From positions 1-64,000 of the forward strand of contig JAWQFJ010001209.1 of NCBI GenBank assembly GCA_034096865.1: DNA of 64,000 bases. Direction: 5' to 3'. The notes under the pieces are model-generated. The model ran no database searches. It saw nothing but the letters and a program-made list of their open reading frames with translations, and was not told the DNA's origin. Of this stretch, positions 35,201 through 48,215 are shown one piece after another. Made by a program: the position numbers and the translations under genes. This stretch comes from Theodoxus fluviatilis (Eukaryota > Mollusca > Gastropoda > Cycloneritida > Neritidae). Position 1 is the first letter of the stretch. Every line of letters begins with the position of its first letter.

Positions 35201-35958
35201 CACACAATTCCAGTGCCTGCCTCAATGTGGGAGGCATGGCAACCAACAGAAACTCACTCCCAGTGCCCCACCGTTCTGTATCTGGGCAGCCAATTCTCAA
35301 GCAGCAGCATTAAAGCTGACATGAGTGATGTCCCCCAGACCTATGCATACATGCTGATCACTGTATCAGGCCACAAGCATCCCTTGCAAGCAGTGAAAAG
35401 GGTGGAGCTGATCTTCCATTGAAGAAAGACTGGATTTTGCACACAGACTCCTTCATGAATAGGAAAGCTGCACAGGGTGTTAACAGAGAAAAGGAGATGC
35501 TCCAGAGCAGAGCCTGTTATCTTCCTTGCTTGAGAACTAGTTACGTGGCAACACAGCAAGCACTCCATCTTGTACTGCTCGCTGTTTCAACCCTTTTAGT
35601 CTTCCCACCCCCACCCTCCAATGACTGCCAAGGTGTCGCGGCCAACTCATTTCTGCTAGCAGAAAGTTGCCTGCTGTTTATGGCTGTGTGAAGGGTGTGG
35701 AGGGTTAGCTGCTCCTCCAGTCCACGTCTGGAGTGTTCCCAAGCAGCTGTAGGCACTCGCAGTACCTCACAATGCCTACTAACACTCGGAGCACTTCATC
35801 GCCAGGGCCAGGCTCCTGAGCAGAGGGTGTGGAGACAATCTCTCGGACAATGCAACAACGTTGCAAAAGCTTTTCACGTTTCCAGATTTGTCGAGTCCTT
35901 TATGCCGTATGGTTCGAATTCATTTTTCCTGGGTATTGGCGAGGACTGGATGGGTGCT
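32219..35958. other. Probable NAA15 3' UTR and flank
   Basis: About 3.7 kb downstream of the NAA15 stop with no splice-consistent coding text and no recognised mobile element. Lack of exons plus continuity to the poly(A) candidate at 31075 suggests a long 3' UTR. This is inference. Confidence 0.4.
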
Positions 35959-36135
35959 TTAGGAGGCGGTGCCGTTGGAGAGGATTTGTTCAGGGTTGCA
36001 GCAGTGGCTTGGGGAGGGGATGATGAAGGCCGTGGCATGGGGGAACAAGGTGTGGCACTGCTCTCGGTACTCCTTGATGACAGCCTCACACTTGCTGAAC
36101 TCATGGCACAGCAGATCCAGGGCACTGGAACAATT
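35959..36135 (-). CDS. NAA15: NAA15 last coding exon
   Basis: 177 nt including TAA (35959-35961), acceptor cctgacag. It encodes [20 protein letters not shown] and [20 protein letters not shown], matching human [20 protein letters not shown] and ALAFMPP. The tail after IIP is divergent and ends NGTAS. Confidence 0.9.
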   Translation of the reverse strand, partial: NCSSALDLLCHEFSKCEAVIKEYREQCHTLFPHATAFIIPSPSHCCNPEQILSNGTAS

Positions 36136-36292
36136 CTGTCAGGAAGTAGAAAGGTTCTGAATTAGCTTTGTTTTCACTGAACTCATTGCATCACACCAGC
36201 GTATCCATTGGACTGGCAAATTTACTCTGATATAAGTACAAAAAGTAGACATTCATTCAGAGTGGTTGGTTATGACCAACCAGTATAACAGG

Positions 36293-36328
<36 letters not shown>

Positions 36329-39300
36329 TATCTGGGGGAGAGAAACAGCAGCTCCCTACAGGCCTTGCTGATGCCCTCCGTACTTCCCACTCCCGTCGAT
36401 GCCAACCCTGGCTCCTACAAATGCCAGAGTTCCCGCTGCGTCATCTGCCAGCATCATCTTGTGGAGGGCCGCACATTCACTAGCCAACAGACCAATGAAA
36501 CATTCCACATCAGACACAAACTCACATGCACGACATACAATCTCATATACATCCTGTATTGCACTAGATGCAACCACACACAGTATGTCGGAGAAACAAG
36601 CAACTCACTCAAACAACGCTTCTACCAGCATCGCTCGAACATCAACACCAACACTCTCATTACTGAACACTTCTCCCTACCCAACCACACACTGCAAGAC
36701 CTCAGATGCATGCCGGTAGAGAAGTCCTACACGGACAGCACTGAAGTACGATCAGGCGGGAACGTTTCTGGATGTGCAAACTCTCTACTTTGACACCGAA
36801 TGGCTTGAACACTTTGTTATAATGGTTCTTCCATTCTGGGTCCTCCCCAGTGGATCTTTTGACTTAGCTTGTGACTCTGCGGGAACGTTGTCTCGGTCAG
36901 ATATTTGTGGCTTGCTCTTGGGGTTGACCTTCAGGGCTTTGTACTTGTGCAATGGCAGACGGGGTTCCAATCCAGCAAACCTGATTCACCAGTCGCAGTA
37001 GAACAGCTTGACAAGCCACGCACATGTATGTCGTCATGTGTGACGTAGACACTTCGGATTGGATATGTGATGATTTGTCAAACCCTTTAGTCCTGAGGAA
37101 GGCTTTTAGCCGAAAATTTGACGTTAAGTAAGGCTTGTTTGTTTGCTCGCTTGTTTTTTCCTAATATATATATAAACACACACACACACACACATGCACC
37201 CCTCCCACCCCACAGGCACTCCCTCAAGATGTGTTCTAATTAGGCAAAGCTTTCGCCTACTACAATACAGTTTTGACTTTTCTAAGTGATTTCACCCATT
37301 GACGCGGGGTTTTCTCCGGTCCAGTTCTCCTACTTGGTCACTGCAGTGCCAAAATCAAATACCCCCTTTCACGCTGGCCAGTCACAGTAGTGCCCGCAAG
37401 TGACCCACATGGGTCTGGCCTCAGAATCCTTGTTTATCACAGAGCCTGGCCCTGACTGTGAGAACCTGTCCCTCCTTCTCACTATACAGAACATGCTGAC
37501 ACATGCATTTACACATTTGGTCTAAGAAATACCCTGGATTTTCACTCTTATTTGAGATGGCGACGCAGGAGGAAGGAGAAGTCTAAAAATATTTTGGCAG
37601 CAGGGGATCCCAGTACACTTGAAACTTCAGCTGCACGGGGAGTGTAGGCACTACAGTGACCAGCCGGCGCCAAGGGGTTAAGGAGTTTGCCTAGAGCCTG
37701 AAATTCGAAGTAGACCTTGGTAATTGTGTTATTTGAAGTCTCATGCATACTTGGGATGAAGCAGACCAAAGCTGTGTCCTGATTGGCCATGCAGGATCTC
37801 TTTCGTTTTGGAGTCCATAATAAGCTAGGCTGTAATGATCATCACTGACTCCACTTGGGCCATTTAATTTGCAACAACCCCAGAACAAACATTCACTAAG
37901 TAGACTTCAAACCTTTTTGCACTTTGGGTAATATGTCCAATTAGAACACATCTTTACAGATGTTGCTTAACATGGAAGTGACAGGAGAAATCTTGAGATC
38001 TTCAACTGGATTTTATCTATCAGAATGCAGCAGCTATATGGTGAATCAATAATCACAAGATGCACTTCAATGCTAAGCAGAACACCTGATAGACCTATTT
38101 TTCTATGCAGGATTTCAACTAGTTCAACCCAGAAATGATGCTGGCTCAAGGCTTCATTAATCCTCAGGATCAGATATCATCACAAGAAAGAAAGAAAAAA
38201 AGAATGAACGAATGAATGCCACACAGCAGAGCCAAGAGATGGGGCCCATTCCTGTTCCCACCTTGATGGTGATTCCTGTGATGTCACTGTTCAGGTTGGT
38301 CACCATCCTGATGTTCTTCTCCTGGGAGGAGGGATCCAACAGCTGGGCCATCTGGGCACCTGTACACACAGACACCAAGCACACCACGTGAAATACAGGA
38401 ACAGATGATAGCTAAGCAGGCTGGGTGGGGGTGGGTGGTGGTGGTGGTGGGTAGCATGTGAAAAGGAAAGGGAGCATGTGAGAAGGAAAGGGAGCATGTG
38501 AGAAGGAAAGGGAGCATGCAAGACCAAAAGGGAGCATGTGAGACGAAAAAGGAGCATGTGAGACTGAAAGGGAGCATGTGAGACGGAGAGGGAGCGGAGA
38601 GGGAGCATGTGAGACGGAGAGGGAGCATGCGAGACTGAAAGGGAGCATGTGAGACGAAAAAGGAGCATGTGAGACTGAAAGGGAGCATGTGAGACTGAAA
38701 GGGAGCATGCAAGACAAAAAGGGAATGTGGCCATGTGAGGCAGGGGAGACACACATCAACCAATATACAAAATACACATTCATTCAATAGTTGTAAAGTC
38801 TACAAATGCACACAATATTGTTGCTTCAGTACAATTCAAGAAGATACTACACAGTTCAGCATGCCCATAACTTGACAACAGAAGAAGGCAGTTATTGTGC
38901 AAACATAGAAATTAAATGTGCCTTTGAGAAAGGAAGTAGGGGAAAGGTGGAAACAAGTATGAATGTTAGTGGTCAGGAAAGGAGCCCGAGAAAAAAAAAT
39001 TGATTTTGTGCAGAAAGAGCTAGATACAAGGTAAGAGGTTGGAGGTAAGGGTCACCTGCTGTAAGGTGCTCCAGGGATTTGCTGTTTTTCTCCAAGAACT
39101 CCTGATTAAGGACGGCACTGTCCTTGTCTCCAACCAGCTTGGCGACCTCCTGTTTCACCACTGCCTTCACCGGGTCACTGGCAAGGTTCATCTGCTTCAC
39201 TGCAAGGACGCACAAGACAAAGGCAAGATAAGAAACCACATGCTTCAACTGGCAGAAACCACACGTGCATCAATGTGAACCCTCATTTCTTTAGAGCAAA

Positions 39301-42300
39301 TCTACACTAGAGACAGGCTTTCCAATTACTCCAAAGCATATCCAAACATAGGCAAGCTGGACATTGTAACAAACCTACACCCAGCATCCAACCAATGCCA
39401 TGAAAGTCAGTTTACTAAAGGATGAAGAAATTCTCCACAAGGCAGGCAATGTGTTGGCACAACTAGACTTACTGAAGTTTTTGTCCTCAGGATAAAACAA
39501 TCTGAAAACTGGTAAGACATTTGGATGAATAAAAGAAGTCAAGCACCAGAGAAAGGCTCAGACAGTAGATGCACAACATTCATCCACACTGCAGGATGGA
39601 AGGGGATTTACAGCCTATCAGCCTTTGCAGGCTATTCAAGGCCAATAAGCACATTCACCAGAACAGTTCTAAGTAAGCGTAATTCAAGTCACAATGTCCC
39701 TATCTATTTGCTTCTTACAAATCATGTACGGAGACACAGTGGGTCTATTCTTTTCAGTGGGTCTATTCTTTTAACCCCCAACCCACAGAGAGACACATTG
39801 CAGGAACTTTTTTGCTAGTACAGTGCCACTCCCCAAGAGTGACAGACCTCCCANNNGTGATTTCACCCACTGACGCGGGGTTTTCTCCGGTCCAGTTCTC
39901 CTACTTGGTCACTGCAGTGCCAAAATCAAATACCCCCTTTCACGCTGGCCAGTCACAGTAGTGCCCGCAAGTGACCCACATGGGTCTGGCCTCAGAATCC
40001 TTGTTTATCACAGAGCCTGGCCCTGACTGTGAGAACCTGTCCCTCCTTCTCACTATACAGAACATGCTGACACATGCATTTACACATTTGGTCTAAGAAA
40101 TACCCTGGATTTTCACTCTTATTTGAGATGGCGACGCAGGAGGAAGGAGAAGTCTAAAAATATTTTGGCAGCAGGGGATCCCAGTACACTTGAAACTTCA
40201 GCTGCACGGGGAGTGTAGGCACTACAGTGACCAGCCGGCGCCAAGGGGTTAAGGAGTTTGCCTAGAGCCTGAAATTCGAAGTAGACCTTGGTAATTGTGT
40301 TATTTGAAGTCTCATGCATACTTGGGATGAAGCAGACCAAAGCTGTGTCCTGATTGGCCATGCAGGATCTCTTTCGTTTTGGAGTCCATAATAAGCTAGG
40401 CTGTAATGATCATCACTGACTCCACTTGGGCCATTTAATTTGCAACAACCCCAGAACAAACATTCACTAAGTAGACTTCAAACCTTTTTGCACTTTGGGT
40501 AATATGTCCAATTAGAACACATCTTTACAGATGTTGCTTAACATGGAAGTGACAGGAGAAATCTTGAGATCTTCAACTGGATTTTATCTATCAGAATGCA
40601 GCAGCTATATGGTGAATCAATAATCACAAGATGCACTTCAATGCTAAGCAGAACACCTGATAGACCTATTTTTCTATGCAGGATTTCAACTAGTTCAACC
40701 CAGAAATGATGCTGGCTCAAGGCTTCATTAATCCTCAGGATCAGATATCATCACAAGAAAGAAAGAAAGAAAAAAGAATGAACGAATGAATGCCACACAG
40801 CAGAGCCAAGAGATGGGGCCCATTCCTGTTCCCACCTTGATGGTGATTCCTGTGATGTCACTGTTCAGGTTGGTCACCATCCTGATGTTCTTCTCCTGGG
40901 AGGAGGGATCCAACAGCTGGGCCATCTGGGCACCTGTACACACAGACACCAAGCACACCACGTGAAATACAGGAACAGATGATAGCTAAGCAGGCTGGGT
41001 GGGGGTGGGTGGTGGTGGTGGTGGGTAGCATGTGAAAAGGAAAGGGAGCATGTGAGAAGGAAAGGGAGCATGTGAGAAGGAAAGGGAGCATGCAAGACCA
41101 AAAGGGAGCATGTGAGACGAAAAAGGAGCATGTGAGACTGAAAGGGAGCATGTGAGAGGGAGCATGTGAGACTGAAAGGGAGCATGTGAGACGGAGAGGG
41201 AGCATGTAAGACTGAAAGGGAGCATGTGAGTGAAAGGGAGCATGTGAGACTGAAAGGGAGCATGTGAGACGGAGAGGGAGCATGTGAGACTGAAAGGGAG
41301 CATGTGAGACAGAGAGGGAGCATGCGAGACTGAAAGGGAGCATGTGAGACGAAAAAGGAGCATGTGAGACTGAAAGGGAGCATGTGAGACTGAAAGGGAG
41401 CATGTGAGACTGAAAGGGAGCATGTGAGACTGAAAGGGAGCATGCAAGACAAAAAGGGAATGTGGCCATGTGAGGCAGGGGAGACACACATCAACCAATA
41501 TACAAAATACACATTCATTCAATAGTTGTAAAGTCTACAAATGCACACAATATTGTTGCTTCAGTACAATTCAAGAAGATACTACACAGTTCAGTCATGC
41601 CCATAACTTGACAACAGAAGAAGGCAGTTATTGTGCAAACATAGAAATTAAATGTGCCTTTGAGAAAGGAAGTAGGGGAAAGGTGGAAACAAGTATGAAT
41701 GTAAGTGGTCAGGAAAGGAGCCTGAGATTTTTTTTTTTGTGTGTGCAGAAAGAGCTAGATACAAGGTAAGAGGTTGGAGGGAAGGGTCACCTGCTGTAAG
41801 GTGCTCCAGGGATTTGCTGTTTTTCTCCAAGAACTCCTGATTAAGGACGGCACTGTCCTTGTCTCCAACTAGCTTGGCGACCTCCTGTTTCACCACTGCC
41901 TTCACCGGGTCACTGGCAAGGTTCATCTGCTTCACTGCAAGGACGCACAAGACAAAGGCAAGATAAGAAACCACATGCTTCAACTGGCAGAAACCACACG
42001 TGCATCAATGTGAACCCTCATTTCTTTAGAGCAAATCTACACTAGAGACAGGCTTTTAAATTGCTCCAAAGCATATCCAAACATAGGCAAGCTGGACATT
42101 GTAACAAACCTACACCCAGCATCCAACCAATGCCATGAAAGTCAGTTTACTAAAGGATGAAGAAATTCTCCACAAGGCAGGCAATGTGTTGGCACAACTA
42201 GACTTACTGAAGTTTTTGTCCTCAGGATAAAACAATCTGAAAACTGGTAAGACATTTGGATGAATAAAAGAAGTCAAGCACCAGAGAAAGGCTCAGACAG

Positions 42301-45300
42301 TAGATGCACAACATTCATCCACACTGCAGGATGGAAGGGGATTTACAGCCTATCAGCCTTTGCAGGCTATTCAAGGCCAATAAGCACATTCACCAGAACA
42401 GTTCTAAGTAAGCGTAATTCAAGTCACAATGTCCCTATCTATTTGCTTCTTACAAATCATGTACGGAGACACAGTGGGTCTATTCTTTTCAGTGGGTCTA
42501 TTCTTTTAACCCTCAACCCACAGGGAGACACATTGCAGGAACTTTTATGCTAGTACAGTGCCACTCCCCAAGAGTGACAGACCTCCCACCCCACCAATTT
42601 GCTTCTGACCGACCTCGTTCGTTCTCAACCTCCCATATAAATAAATGTCCAGTATCTGACTAATGACCTCCTCCTGCGCCAATTTTACGACAGACACTGA
42701 TTGTTAGAAGGAGTTCAGCTGACATGAGCCAAGCCTAGATCTTCACGATGGCTGAACTAAATTTCCAAACATAAGGCCATGCACTAAGAGAAATCCAGAC
42801 AGATTTTGCCAGCCTAACTATATCTGGGTTCCTTCCGGGTTCATGCGGCATAACATCAGTTGTGTGATGAACATCTTCAAACACACACACACCCCCCCCC
42901 CCCCAATTTAAGAACCTATTTTCTGTGAAAATTTAAGCCAAAATTGGGGAGCAACACTGTGTACATTTCCAAAATCATGTGCATGAAATTCACAGAGGCA
43001 AGTATTTATTAGGAAGGCACTCACTATACTGGAGGAAGCGGATGAGGCAGGTGTGGACCTTGGGGTGGTTGGGGTCCACCTTGTAGGCCCTCTTCAGGGA
43101 CTGCAGCATCAGCAGAGGCTTGTCTGAAGACAGAGGTCAGTCAACACATGCTCAGCTCCAACCAAAGCTAAGGACCTTAACCCTTTCCGACCGGATGCGA
43201 CGCGCACGTTACATCTCCCTTTCAGACCGGATGCAACGCGCACGTCGCATTTGACGGTGGTGTGCCTCTATCACATGATTACTGCTAGACATGCTGATAG
43301 CAGAATCAAAATGCCTCCATTCAGCGTTTACAGAATGGAAATCGAGCTAGTAGGAGTGGAGAAATAAATTTTTATCCGTTAGGTTTTGAAAAAAAGTTTA
43401 TTTGTCGCCGAAAACCCGCGTGGCATTTGATAGTACTCCACTTCGATCGCTGTTCTAAAAATAGTCTTTGATATCACATGACAGACGCTAGGCATGCTGG
43501 AAAGCTTAGTGTATCCACTTTCTTTCAGCACTTACAGATCAAAAATCGAGCAAGTAGGAGCTTAAATATGATTTTTTTTTCACTTGAGTTTTGAAAAAAG
43601 AAATTGAGTTGTTGGTCGAACATCGGTATAAAATTTGATGGAGCATACTTCCATCGCATTTCCTACAAGAAGGGCAAAGCCCATACGACTCACATGCTTG
43701 ACCTTGATCTTTATATGACCTTGACCTTCAGGTGACCTTCAAGGTCAAACAACCAAACCTACCAATGACATCATACACTAAGAAATGTTTTACACTTTTT
43801 TCCTACCAAAATACATGTGGCCTTGACCCAAGGTCAAGGTCATCCAAGGTCATGCAACACAAAGCTGTTAATTCAAGACATAGGAAGCACAATGGTGCTT
43901 ATTGGCACTTTCTACCATGAGATATGGTCACTTTTAGTGGTTCACTACCCCATTTTGGTCACATTTCATAAGGGTCAAAGTGACCTTGACCTTGATGATA
44001 TGTGACCAAATGTGTCTCATGATGAAAGTATAACATGTGCCCCACATAATTATTAAGTTTGAAACAGTTATCTTCCATAGTTCAGGGTCAGGGTCACTTC
44101 AAAATATGTATACAATCCAACTTTGAAGAGCTCCTGTGACCTTGACCTTGAAGCAAGGTCAACCAAACTGGTATCAAAAGATAGGGAATACTTTGCCCTA
44201 CATACCATATATAGGTCAGGTATCCAATCTCAAAAACTTCAGAGAAAATTGAGAAAATGTGAAAAATGACAGTTTTTTAGACAACATTTACGGCCCCTGC
44301 GACCTTGACCTTGAAGCAAGGACAAGTCACTATGTATGCTTTTTGAGGCCTTGTCATCATACACCATCATGCCACATTTGGTATTGTTAGACTTAATAGT
44401 CTCCGAGAAAAATCCAACGTTAAAGTTTTCGGACGCCCGGACGCCAGGACGGACGAAAAGGGTGAGTACATAGACTCCCTTTTGCTTCGCATGTGAGTCA
44501 AAAATTAGTCACGGTTATGACGTGGCAGATACTAAGCATTCTGGGTAGCCAAATAAACACACTTCCTTCCCACGTTTACGGAGTGAAAATCGAGTGATTA
44601 CAAGTGGAGAAAATCGTTTCTGTGGAGAGATCTGATCTCGCGCAACATGGCTGACAATCCTGCAGTGATCCGTGAAGGGAGTGATATCGAAGCTGATTTA
44701 GATGAGGAGTTCAAAGCACTTTCGGGAGACTACTGTAGCAATCGTTTGGGTGCAGAACAGTTGCAGGAGTGGTTCGAGTTTCTGGAGGAGGAGGATATCG
44801 AACAGGAGTTCGAAGGATTCCAGGGAAAGTGGAAGTATGAGAACTTTAGACCATGCCTCCGCCATGATTTTCGTTGAAAGGCTGGTTTCGACGAAAATCA
44901 TGGCGGAGGCATGGTCTAAAGTTCTCATACTTCCACTTTCCCTGAAATCCTTCGAACTCCTGTTCGACATCCTCCTCCTCCAGAAACTCGAACCACTCCT
45001 GCGACTGTTCTGCACCCAAACGATCGCTACAGTAGTCTCCCGAAAGTGCTTTGAACTCCTCATCTGAATCAGCTTCGATATCACTCCCTTCACTGATCAT
45101 TGCAGGATCGTCAGCCATGTTGCTCGAGATCAGATCTCTCCACAAAAACGATCGTTTCTCCGCTTGTAAATGTAATCACTCGATTTTGAAGGTACCCTGA
45201 TATTTTGCATACTTTAAGCTTTCAAACAGTGTTTGAATCTTGTCGATATGTTGAATAAGTTGAGTTATATACTTTTTTGTTGGCAATATCTTTGAAATGC

Positions 45301-48044
45301 CGAAAGGACAAATTTCTTAGATTTTACATATGTGTACATTATCTGTCATAATATTTTGCCAACTGCTCTGATTCTTTAGAAATTTTTATTGCAAATATAA
45401 CAAGAAGGGCAAAGCCCATACGACTCACATGCTTGACAAGGACCTTTACATGACCTTGACCTTTACATGACCTTGACCTTCAGGTGACCTTCCAGGTCAA
45501 GGTCAAACAACTAAACCTAGCAATGACACCATACACTAAGAAATGCTTTACACATTTTTCCTACCAAAATACATGTGACCTTGACCCAAGGTCAAGGTCA
45601 TCCAAGGTCATGGCAACACAAAGCTGTTAATTCAAGACATAGGAAGCACAATGGTGCTTATTGGCACTTTCTACCATGATATATGGTCACTTTTAGTGGT
45701 TCACTACCCCATTTTGGTCACATTTCATAAGGGTCAAAGTGACCTTGACCTTGATGATATGTGACCAAATGTGTCTCATGATGAAAGTATAACATGTGTA
45801 CTACAATGTTATGAAGTTTGGAAGAGTTATCTTCCATAGTTCAGGGTGAAGGTCACTTCAAAATATGTATACAATCCAACTTTAAAGAGTTCCTGTGACC
45901 TTGACCTTGAAGCAAGGTCAAGTCACTGTGTATGTTTTTGTATGCCTTGTCATCCTACACTATCATGCCAAATTGGGTGTTGATAGACTTAATAGTCTCC
46001 GAGAAAAATCCAACGTTAAAGTTTTTTTTTACGGATTAAAGGACGCCCGGACGCCCGGTCTGCCTGGACGCCCGGACGGCCGCCTGGACGCCCGGACGGA
46101 CGACTCAGGTGACCTAGTATGAAAGTATAACATGTGTACTACAATGTTATGAAGTTTGGAAAAGTTCTTTCATAGTTCAGGGTCAAGGTCACTTCAAAAT
46201 ATGTATACAATCCAACTTTAAAGAACTCCTGTGACCTTGACCTTTAAGCAAGGTTAATCAAACTGCTATCAAGAGATAGGGATTACTTTGCGCTATACAC
46301 CATATATAGGTCAAGTATCCAATCTCAATAACTTCAGAGAAATTTGGGAAAATGTGAAAAATGGCTGTTTTTTAGACAACATTTACGGCCCCTGCGACCT
46401 TGACCTTGAAGCAAGGTCAAGTCACTATGTATGTTTTTTGACGCATTGTCATCATACACCATCATGCCAAATTGGGTGTTGATAGACTTAATAGTCTCCG
46501 AGAAAAATCCAACGTTAAAGTTTTTCACGGACGCCCGGACGGACTACACGGGTGAGTACATAGACTCACTTTTGCTTCGCATGTATGTCAAAAATGAATC
46601 AGCTTCAAGACTATGTAAAGTTTTTACTGTTTCAATGAGAATAAGTTGAGTTGAAGTGTATTTTGGAGCCAAAGAATTATGTGTTCTTGAAAATTTTTCA
46701 CTTTTGTCACCTTTCCAATTTTTTACAGGAAAATTTTGTACTCTAGGAGCTGCAGTCATGATGTAGTGGAGTAGATTATTTATTAACCTTTCTAGCAGTT
46801 TTTAGATCTTGTTTCTAGGATGTGTAGAAGAGAAGAAATAATTTTTTGAATAAAGGATGTCGACTTCTTTTTTCCCCTGGAAAAACCCTCAGGTTTTAGG
46901 GAGGCTTTTTCATCACGCACTGTAGGTCGTAATGGGTTAATCACACTGTAAGTGCAGACCTGGTTACCCCAAATTTTGCCTCTGCGTACTCACTGGTTCA
47001 TATATATGCGTATTTTAAAAAAACTGTGCGTATTTTTTTGCGCGGACAGACATTTAAAAAATGCAGCTTTTGGTTTGCACAATGATACTCCGCAGTCAGT
47101 CAACGACACCCCAAAAAAATTTGAAGTGGCAATGCAAGTGAAGAGTTAACTGCCCCTTGACCACACACACACTGGATCTGCCTTATGGTGGCTGCCACCC
47201 CGCCTGACGTACTGACTTTGCCTGTCCGGGGAGTTTCACCGACATTACTGTTACACTGTTCATGTTCGCAACTAGAGCATCACACACACAGTAGACCCAT
47301 TCAAACGTATCCAAGCGGTTAAACAATCAAAATCGCAATTCAACTGCGCAAATTAATCTTCTCTGAAGAAACGGTGATGCTACCGAAACTCATTCAATCA
47401 AAAGTTTGAGCAGCAGTCGAAAGGCAAAAGGAACGCTAGAAAGGGTTCTGTCAAAGAGTTCTGGGAGCACAGGGCAGCCGTCGTGCTGCAGATAACCGAA
47501 TAAATAAACACAAACAATGTGGAGCAATCACACTGTGAAAAGTGCGGTGGTCATGGGCCCTAGGCCTGTGGAACCCGCAGTCACTCTCCGCAGTCATCTC
47601 CCGACCTGGATGAGGCAAGGACACAGAAGGCATTGTTTTACCTAAACCCAGACATGTTACTTTTTGTCATGTTTGTGTCCAACATCAGCATCGGGCCCTG
47701 GAGTTAGGTCGCACGCGGCAGGGACCACCCGTTGAGAGTCAAACGTGGGATGGAGTTATGATAATGATATATCCAACCACGCAGTTGGGTATATGAACCG
47801 TACGAGGCCGTACAGCTACCTACCAAAAAAAAATCGGTAGCCGTACCGCACGGCTACGGAACCTCTTCCAAGAAAATGTGCTTACCGTATATCCTCCAGG
47901 AACTTGAAGTGATCAAGCCTATGATTTTCAGTACAGTGCAGGTTGGATAAAACAACCAAGAAATACACACACACACACGTACACATACACACACACACAA
48001 ACACGCACACACACATAGAGGGAAAGTGTGAGAGAAAGACAGAA

Positions 48045-48127
<83 letters not shown>

Positions 48128-48145
48128 GACAGAGAAGAGAGAGGC

Positions 48146-48215
<70 letters not shown>

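Larger units (their letters stand above)
37286..39853. repeat. 2.6-kb direct duplication, left copy
   Basis: Nearly identical to 39857-42588, including two NAA15 exons and a 20-bp minisatellite. The right side ends at NNN (39854-39856). Confidence 0.97.
39857..42588. repeat. 2.6-kb direct duplication, right copy
   Basis: 2732 bp against 2568 bp on the left. The 164-bp difference is almost all due to about eight extra 20-bp minisatellite units (41033-41455). Confidence 0.97.
43177..46940 (+). mobile_element. piggyBac element PB3, TTAA-flanked, with two R1 insertions and an internal palindrome
   Basis: TTAA lies at 43177-43180 and 46937-46940. The ends read TTAACCCTTTCCGACC and, in reverse complement, TTAACCCATTACGACC (14/16). 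Subterminal GACCGGATGCGACGCGCACG is repeated once, 26 bp further in. It carries an N-terminal transposase fragment but no catalytic domain, plus R1 copies b and c. It lies in the NAA15 intron after the 43025 exon. Confidence 0.92.

Noticed and set aside
36266..36793. GIY-YIG protein as a host or bacterial nuclease gene
   Set aside because: The zinc-finger plus GIY-YIG arrangement and element-like tail match Penelope-like elements. It lacks a host gene structure and is truncated.
38262..39199. Second NAA15 paralogue or mutually exclusive exon pair
   Set aside because: Copies encode the same protein segments and the junction is an NNN gap. Allelic mis-assembly is simpler.
38284..41522. Long minus-strand ORFs (123-214 aa) rich in [13 protein letters not shown] text
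   Set aside because: They translate the 20-bp minisatellite in several frames at once and overlap real NAA15 exons in other frames.
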